From: Nephrocerus scutellatus
Lineage: Eukaryota; Arthropoda; Insecta; Diptera; Pipunculidae
DNA length: 64,000 nt
Direction: 5' to 3'
Assembly: GCA_947095585.1 (NCBI GenBank)
Contig: OX352765.1
Coordinates: forward strand, 26,752,254-26,816,253
In this document: positions 57,590 to 64,000 of the stretch, piece after piece
Position numbering within the stretch: position 1 is the first letter of the stretch
Layout: every line of letters begins with the position of its first letter
Made by a program: the position numbers and the translations under genes
Notes under the pieces: model-generated
The model's input: the letters and a program-made list of their open reading frames with translations, nothing else
Told to the model about the DNA's origin: nothing
Database searches by the model: none

Positions 57590-57890
57590 TGAATTTTTTT
57601 TTGGTTTGGATTGCTCGGAGTAGATACAGGTCGACAATCCTCCATATTGAAACATTGCTAAATGTTCAATATATACATTTCTTGATCCAGTTCAAATTTT
57701 CCAATAATTCGAGTATTCGAATTTAATTCGAACATGTTTATGCAGCTCCTAAATCCTTTATTTTGAATAATGTACAAATCCAAAAAATAACTAACTCACT
57801 GCGAGTATGGGGTATTTATACCTAATCCACAGTTTCGAGAATGTTCTATTCTGTTCTATTCCTTTCCAACCATCACATAAGGTACTGGGA
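57590..57890 (-). mobile_element. Copia-type LTR attached to the RNase H remnant
   Basis: Reverse complement reads GATGGTTGGAAAGGAATAG, CTGTGGATTAGGTATAAATA (TATA-like), CGCAGTGAGTTAGTTATTTT and, after about 30 bp, AAAATAAAGG. The order and spacing match 18,030-18,330. On the minus strand it lies upstream of the RNase H piece, as a 5' LTR would; the downstream LTR is not seen. LTR limits approximate. Confidence 0.5.
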
Positions 57891-57959
57891 AGAGAACCAC
57901 TACACTCCAGTAAGAAAATCGTGCATGCGCCTTCTTAAACATCGAAGGACCCTCCTACA

Positions 57960-58990
57960 ACTAATCTCATGAGGCGATAAGAAATGCTCTGGAAAAAAGA
58001 AAGTATATAGCACAATCACTATTTAGATGTGTGAGATGCTGAGTACCAGAACAGCGAAGGCCATAATCGGTGATAAAACAATTATGGTGAATCCAGGATA
58101 GCCACAAGGAGGGGCACTGTCCCCCCCCTTTGTGGAGCATCTTTGTAGATGACCACTTTAGCGACTAGCTGAGGCAGGGACTTATGCCCAGGGCTACGCG
58201 GATGATATATTCATCGCGGCAAGAGGGAAGTTCCAGGGAGTGCTTTGTGACATAATCCAAAACGGATTTAACCAATAGAAGGAAGCTGGTTAATACACCC
58301 GGTTACACTCAATGGAGAAGAGGTTAGTATCAGTTAAATAACTTGAACAAATATTTGATAGTAAGCTGCTATGGAATAAAGAGCAAGACGCAGTCTGTAA
58401 AACTCAAGAAGAGCACTTACGGTGTGCAGAAGGGTGGCAGGTAAATCCTGGGGAAAATACATTGGATGTACACCATGATAGTTATTTCAATGAATACTTA
58501 TGGAGTAGTGGCTTGGACGAATGGAACCAAGCTAAGCACCCCGAGAAGGGAATTAAAAAAATTGCAGAGGCTGGCCTGTGTTTTAATTACTATTCCCACT
58601 AGTAGGCTATTCCCACTACACAAAGTGGTAGATAGAAAATCTAAGGAAACCTACGGGCGGTAGGGTGAAAGGATTAGTGGAATCACTAACCAAACAGATT
58701 CCCAGCAGATAGCCAGCTTGTCATGAGATGATGGAGGAGTCCAGGGGCTACGTTTGTACCGGGTACCGGGACACACTGGCATGAAGCAGGGAATAGGATC
58801 GGAAAAAATGGCCAGAACCTAAGGTCCGAGTCAGAACTATTCTGTGGTATAGGGCACCGCATAACGCGGGAAGAGATTGCTTTTTTTATGGAGGAGATTG
58901 GAAATCTTCAAAAAGACGATCACATGAGCACCTTAAGCATTAACATGTGCAAGTCTCAGTTTCTTACTGAGTAAAACAAACCTCCATTAA
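57960..58990 (+). pseudogene. LOA/R1-type LINE fragment, heavily deleted
   Basis: Frames: EAIRNALEKRKYIAQSLF, LSTRTAKAIIGDKTIMVNPG-like text, PQGGALSP then LWSIFVDD, YADDIFIAARGKF (about 58,193-58,235, ADD intact), VKYLEQIFDSKLLWNKEQ-like text, MYTMIVISMNTYGVVAWTNG (58,466-58,525), LKKLQRLACVLI. RNase H is reduced to YRVPGHTGMKQG (about 58,754-58,790). Everything is frameshifted, and the C-terminal cysteine motif is not found. RNase H-bearing LINE group by motif. Confidence 0.75.
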
Positions 58991-59079
58991 TTAATAAATA
59001 GCCAGTCCCGCGGGACTACCGTTAGGCATTTCATCACGGAAAGGCTCTAAGCGATTTTCATTTTTGATCATTTATTCTT

Positions 59080-59630
59080 CTTTTTCTTTCATTATCATCA
59101 TATTTGGCTTTACAACCGATGTCCGGTCCTGGCCTGCTTTTTCTTTATTCACATTATTTTGCTGTGTTACCCTACTTCATGTCTTCTCTCACGCTAGAGA
59201 CACCGTAGACGCTGCATTATTTTGGAAGACATTCCATTTATTGCGATCCATATATCCTCATTTGGTAGCACAGAATTTAGTACGATTTCTGGCGAAATGG
59301 TGTATCCTGTTTGCTCTGACACATCCTGTCTTACTCCAGTAAAACGCGGACAATGGAAGAACACATATTCGACATCTTCTGGTATACCTCACATAAAGTA
59401 CAGTGGGGTGAACTCTCGTGCTTATATTTTAAGAGGTATGAGCGGAAGCACCCATCCCCAGTTAAAAATTGGGTTTGATAGAATTCTACTTCTCCATGAC
59501 CTCTACCGCCCCATAATTCTATAGATGGTATTAATCTATGGATCCATCTACCCTTACTTGACTGAACACATCTTCTTTTCACGTTTCTAACAGCTTCAGC
59601 GCGTGCTATTCTGCGTTGTTAATTGTGCTA
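59080..59630 (-). pseudogene. R1-type LINE 3' end
   Basis: Minus frame from 59,582: SSKGRWIHRLIPSIELWGG then RGHGEVEFYQTQFLTGDGCF, SYLLKYKHESSPHCTLCE (59,430-59,375), a frameshifted HCPRFTGVRQDV, then ISPEIVLNSVLPNEDIWIAI and a stop near 59,200. These are the ordered C-terminal motifs of R1-group pols, including the C..C...H...C knuckle. About 100 bp of 3' UTR follows, ending in AGGCCAGGACCGGACATCGG, TTGTAAAGCCAAATA and a TGATGATAATGA tail. That tail resembles the SINE and RTE ends elsewhere in this window. Confidence 0.82.
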
Positions 59631-61055
59631 AATATATTTTCGTAACAATATATCACTTAGGTATCGGTTTGATTAACTTTTTCTTTAGTTTCCTCATTGA
59701 GTAACTATAGAGCGGATAGTTCAAAGCTTTTTGCTTATTACAAGGAATTGAAAAATAAACAGTAAATATTATAGTAGTATCATTACATAAGAGTGGGAAA
59801 AAAACAGATCGGTTAGCAAACAGTCCAACCAACCAACTTACCACAATGCAACGAAAATGTTTGCTAAACTAAAACATACAGCTTGACCTCAATTAATTAA
59901 TGTTGGATGGACGAATTTTCCAGCCATTAAACAAAGGACTATTTTTCTGTAGTCTGCTTCTAAAGTCAAGTTTTAATTTTGCGAAAAGGGCAACTTTTTG
60001 CTTGCCAGTAGCCGTTTTGGAAAATCCTTTTGTTGAAAAGTTTTATGTTTTCTGCGGAGAGTACAAAAAAATGCAATTGTTATAAAACAGTTGCTGGCTT
60101 AACAATTGTTAACTTTTGAGAATTGCTGAATATTTGAATATTGCCAAAGGACACAATTCGCTGGAAAAACTTTCCGAGCGTCATTCAAATACACAAAGTC
60201 ACAATCCACGATCAGATTCGAATCACCCATTGACAGTCAGTCACATAGTCACATTGCATCACAGTCGTGTGATGGGAAATGGAATTTTAATTAGCTTTCC
60301 GCAAAATAGCTGCATAGCAACTTTGCTTGCATCTAAGTGTTATCGCATAACAATTCCACAACCACAAAAACATCACCAACTCTCTTTCGTTGGTTAGTTA
60401 GTTAGTAAGTTGGCCAGATATAAAACGTAATGGAATCGCTTGGCGTAAAAACAACAATAAAATTCAATTCCATTCAATTGCGAAGTGGATTACGGGAGCT
60501 TTTTTTATTATAGTTATCGTCAAGTTGCATCGTGTTCTGGATGCAGAAGCGAAACAGAATACTATTGAGAAACACAAATAATAAATTATGGTGGAAAACA
60601 TTCCTGTCGATTTGAGGTTTATTAATTACACCTTGCTCTAATTACGATGCGCATTTACGTTGGACCACCCATGGTATCGGTTGATATGGCTCGGGGCATT
60701 TTTCATTGAATTTTGCAATTTTATCGCGATAAATGACTAACGTCCTTGCTAGCAAAAGTTTTATTATTTATAATTTAATCAACAATTTTAATGGAAAATA
60801 TCCATAGCCCAAAGAATCCAAATTGAAATTAATATCGTGGTAGTATCATAATTACGTGTACATATGAAGACCTTAGTTGCCATAGAAAGTTTATTAAAAC
60901 ACGAAACTTGCTTTTTTTTGCCTACAACAGTACAAGCAATGGTTCCGAACTTGTTCTATTTGATTGTAAAATTAATATCTTTTATTTATTTATGTTTTTT
61001 TATAATGTACATACGCTAGAGGGATTTGCTTCCTTATAATGCTTAGCACAGCGTG
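59631..61055. other. No gene recognised
   Basis: AT-rich spacer. A GTTA-type short repeat occurs near 60,393-60,412. No protein or RNA gene recognised. Confidence 0.5.
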
Positions 61056-61059
61056 GGCG

Positions 61060-62600
61060 TTGTCAATTTCGGTCACCACTGCACCAGCACCTGTAGCACA
61101 TGACATTAGGAGCCATCATAGGTTTCTTGAATAATAGCTATTAGTTTATCGGGATACCTCTCCTGCGCAAGGCGAGCCATATAAACTGTCTATTGACACT
61201 GTCAAACGCCTTCTCAAAATCGATGAACAGCAGGTGTAGTGGTGACCGGAATTCAACACACTGTTTAATAATGATCCGCAGTGTGTTAATGTGGTCGACA
61301 CAGGAGGATCCAGTGCGGAAACCTGCTTGTACGTCATCGATTGTATCTTCCAGATGTTCCTTAATTCGCTCAAATACTACTTTGGCTATTACCTTTGCAA
61401 CTGCAGGAAGAACGCAGTTGCAAAGGGACTCTAGTTCGATCCTCGCTGCTGCTGGGGTATCTACAGTACGAGTTTTAAGTAGCTTACGTTCTGCAATCCG
61501 TCTCCAGGTATCCTCGGTAAGCCACGTGCTGTGCTTTGCCTGGGTTCTACCAACATTACAATACTGAAAATTTTGTTCACAGCTTTCCAATGTTCTTGAA
61601 TGGTTATCGGCTGTGAGCTGCTGATTGGATCCACTCCTTGCGATAAATGATCCCTTAATTGTTGGCGTACTGAGGGGATCTTTAGCCGGTCGATGTTATA
61701 ACTAGGCATTCTGATGATATTACGGAGTCTTTGAACTGATGCAGTATGTAACTGGACAGTAGCTACCATACGGTAATGATCCCGTACCATACCAATGTCG
61801 TCTCCTCGTCTGTTTAGGACGTCTAAAAGACAGCTCCTAAAACGTCGGCTGATCACCACATGGTCGATTTGGTTGGATAATCATTGCCTGTCAGTTGACA
61901 CCCAGCTGACTTTGTGGCAGGTCTTATGCTCAAACATGGTGCCTTCTATGACAAGGTGGGTGGTTTTGCAGAAATCAACAAATCTTTCACCATTGTCATT
62001 TCGTTCGATGAGGCCGTGCTTCCCAATCACATGTTTGAGTCCTTTATTGTCTTTGCATACCTTGACATTCAAGTCCCCCGTCACGATGACGATATCTCCG
62101 TTCGGCGTTGCGTTGAATACAGCACTTATCTGATTGTAGAAGTTGTCCTTTTCATCCTCAGTCGAAGGATTCATTGGGGCGTAACACTGTATGATCGTGA
62201 CGTGCTGTACTCTAGTCCGAAATCTGGCCAATAAGATCCTATCACCATGTAGTTTCCAGGAAATTAGGCCTCTGCATGCTGTTGGCGTTAGCAGCAGACC
62301 CACTCCAGATTCACGGGGACTGCCGGGGGGTTTGCCGAAGTAGAGTAGCACTCACTTCAGTATGTCCAAATTATATCGAAGAATCTCACGTTCAAGTTGA
62401 AGAAATCTGGCATTTTGTGGTCCTTCACTCACTGAGTCAATGAGCGTCCTCACATTCCAGAAACCAATCTTAGTCCGGGTACAATATCCAAAAGTCGTCA
62501 TTATTCGATCATTACTTATCCGAGGCGTTGTTTCGGTTTCAGTAGCCGGCATTTTTCGGTATCGCAGGGTGCTAACCCACGTTACCTAGACTAGAAACGC
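61060..62600 (-). pseudogene. RTE-type LINE: endonuclease and start of reverse transcriptase, internally deleted
   Basis: Read downward from 62,552: TKIGFWNVRTLIDSVSEG (endonuclease start), a broken stretch, then RESGVGLLLTPTACRGLISW, VTIIQCYAPMNPSTEDEKD, VTGDLNVKVCKDN (62,081-62,043), and after a frame change IDHVVISRRFRSCLLDV and RDHYRMVATVQL. Then a linker and, after an internal deletion at about 61,410, AKVIAKVVFERIKEHL, QAGFRTGSSCVDHINTLRII and LLFIDFEKAFDSVNRQF (to about 61,185). The copy ends at about 61,095 just past IAIIQETYDGS. Sister of 1,746-3,010, which supplies the other half. A 13-bp palindrome marks the deletion point. Confidence 0.85.
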
Positions 62601-64000
62601 TAGACCGTTCGCACTTGCAATTTTAGGCTTCATTTATAGGGATTTATAGACGTAGTTGCGTGGGGACCACCACTAGGAGGTAAAGCAAGCACTGCATCAC
62701 GAACTTGATTGTTGCGCTACTGGCTCAAACCAAGTTTTGAGCAATCAGTAGTTTCCCGATCAATCGCAATGCAGATCCCCACAAACCGGAATTGATGTTA
62801 TTTGATAAAACTTTTCAAAGGTGGAAGCCAATTTTTTAATAGTTTTCCTCGGTTATTTGGACCCTAAGAAACAGGCTGCGTACAAAATAACATTAAAGGA
62901 AACGAAAAATAAAACGTTATGCTCCATTCACTCCATCTTATCAAAAATGCAATATAATCTTTTTGCATTTGATTTATTCCCACGCAATATAAAATATGAA
63001 ATTTTCCTGAACACGTTAAAAGATCCTTGCATCCGCACCAAGGAAAAATGTTACCTCCTGCTACAGACAGGATAATATTGTGTGCAATATTTCATTTTGT
63101 TATTGACAGAAAATGCCAAAATCCTAAAAATTGTAATATACGTAGTAGTCACTTTCTGATCCCCGTCATTTTTCCCTGCAATCCGGGAAGCGCACATTTC
63201 GAATCAAACATTTGAATATCAACCTTATCACCAAAGTTTTTGTTTTTCTCGCTCAGAACATATGAATGAGATGCATAACTAAAAAGCAAACTTTTTTATT
63301 ATTGCAATTGCTGTAAATTCATAAAACTATTTGAGGTATTTACTCATAATCCTGTCGAATCGTTCTGAGCATTTCATTTTTTTTTGTTCATTTGTCCGTT
63401 TGCTTGTTTTTTGATTTTCTGTCACTCCGATATTTTCTTATTTGGAAAAATCCCATTCGCTTGATAACGAAATGTCTCTCTGTCTTTATGACATGATTAT
63501 TGCAATATTGTACGATACGAAAATGTCTTAAATAGAGATTGGAATATTTCCAACAATGATGATGAAATATCGACATCGACAGTGAATCTAAATAATTTAG
63601 GTATTATTCTTCAGTTGTGTGTATTTCGTTGTGGGCGAACAGCACAGATTTAAGTGAAATGCAGAAATACAGATAGGACGAAGAGAATGTAAGCATTACG
63701 TGTATATGGTACAGTTGCACTTAGAGTAAGTACAGTCAATTTGTATGCATTTAGAGATGTTACCTTGGATCTGCAAATTAAATGACATGTTGAATAGTAT
63801 GCGAAGACACCACATGAATGAAAATCAGAAAAGCTCCTCCTTTACTGCAACTGTCGGTTAAGATGAAAAATTAATATTTACTCTGAATGTTCGTTCTGTG
63901 TGAACACAATACGCCAGCCAATATCAAGAGGAAAATTACACAACACTTGTAAAGTAAAATGCTTCCGTTCTCAGAAGTGCCCAGCACAATGAATATTAAG
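62601..64000. other. No gene recognised
   Basis: AT-rich to the end of the window. The plus frame at 62,821-63,075 has no recognised motif. Confidence 0.45.

Overview
The window looks like intergenic or heterochromatic DNA of an insect, most likely a cyclorrhaphan fly. The evidence is low GC, abundant Jockey-group, RTE-group and RNase H-bearing (I/LOA/R1-type) LINEs, mariner-like and hAT-like DNA transposons, Copia LTR remains, a tRNA-derived SINE, and small TATG/TACATA-rich tracts. I could not find any host gene or exon. Every open frame I recognise is a decayed piece of a transposable element, and almost all carry stops, frameshifts or internal deletions. Species cannot be named from this.

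Layout. 0.6-1.3 kb: two LINE 3' ends meeting head to head. 1.7-3.0 kb: an RTE-type reverse transcriptase (+), whose sister copy lies at 61.1-62.6 kb (-). 5.1-6.2 kb: Jockey-group endonuclease plus RT (-). 6.5-7.05, 37.75-38.3 and 49.9-50.2 kb: an unclassified repeat (family B) built of CG-rich internal units. 10.7-12.85 kb: an endonuclease fragment (+) facing a CR1/Jockey-group RT (-). 13.85-15.24 kb: a DNA transposon with long inverted repeats and a decayed DDE transposase. 17.3-18.7 kb: a deleted LINE, a Copia-type LTR and a SINE. 19.95-25.71 kb: a head-to-tail triplication, with an exact 1,923-bp period, of a composite holding two different, divergently oriented Tc1/mariner-superfamily transposase pseudogenes.

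26.4-31.56 kb is the most instructive part. A Jockey-group LINE (-) is split inside its endonuclease motif by a 2,685-bp hAT-like element with 12-bp inverted termini and an 8-bp target duplication. That insertion carries an older interspersed repeat (family C) with an 11-bp minisatellite core, and a solo terminal repeat of the 13.85-kb transposon family. The solo repeat is itself cut by a SINE with a 14-16 bp target duplication.

33.1-36.2 kb: several LINE fragments on +. 39.95-43.13 kb: the longest single LINE, a Jockey with decayed gag (zinc knuckles) and pol and an A-rich tail. 44.2-46.56 kb: RTE and CR1-like fragments. 47.5-49.1 kb: degenerate satellite-like repeats interrupted by a LINE 3' end. 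50.17-51.9 kb: an RNase H-bearing LINE 3' half. 53.5-54.3 kb: RTE (-). 56.6-59.6 kb: family A repeat, a Jockey endonuclease piece cut by a deleted Copia, and two further LINE fragments.

The parts do not work together as a pathway. Their interest is in TE biology: recoverable insertion order, a recent tandem triplication, and a 3' tail shared by the SINE, an RTE LINE and an R1-type LINE, which suggests shared retrotransposition machinery. All identifications come from reading motifs by eye; no alignment or database search was run.
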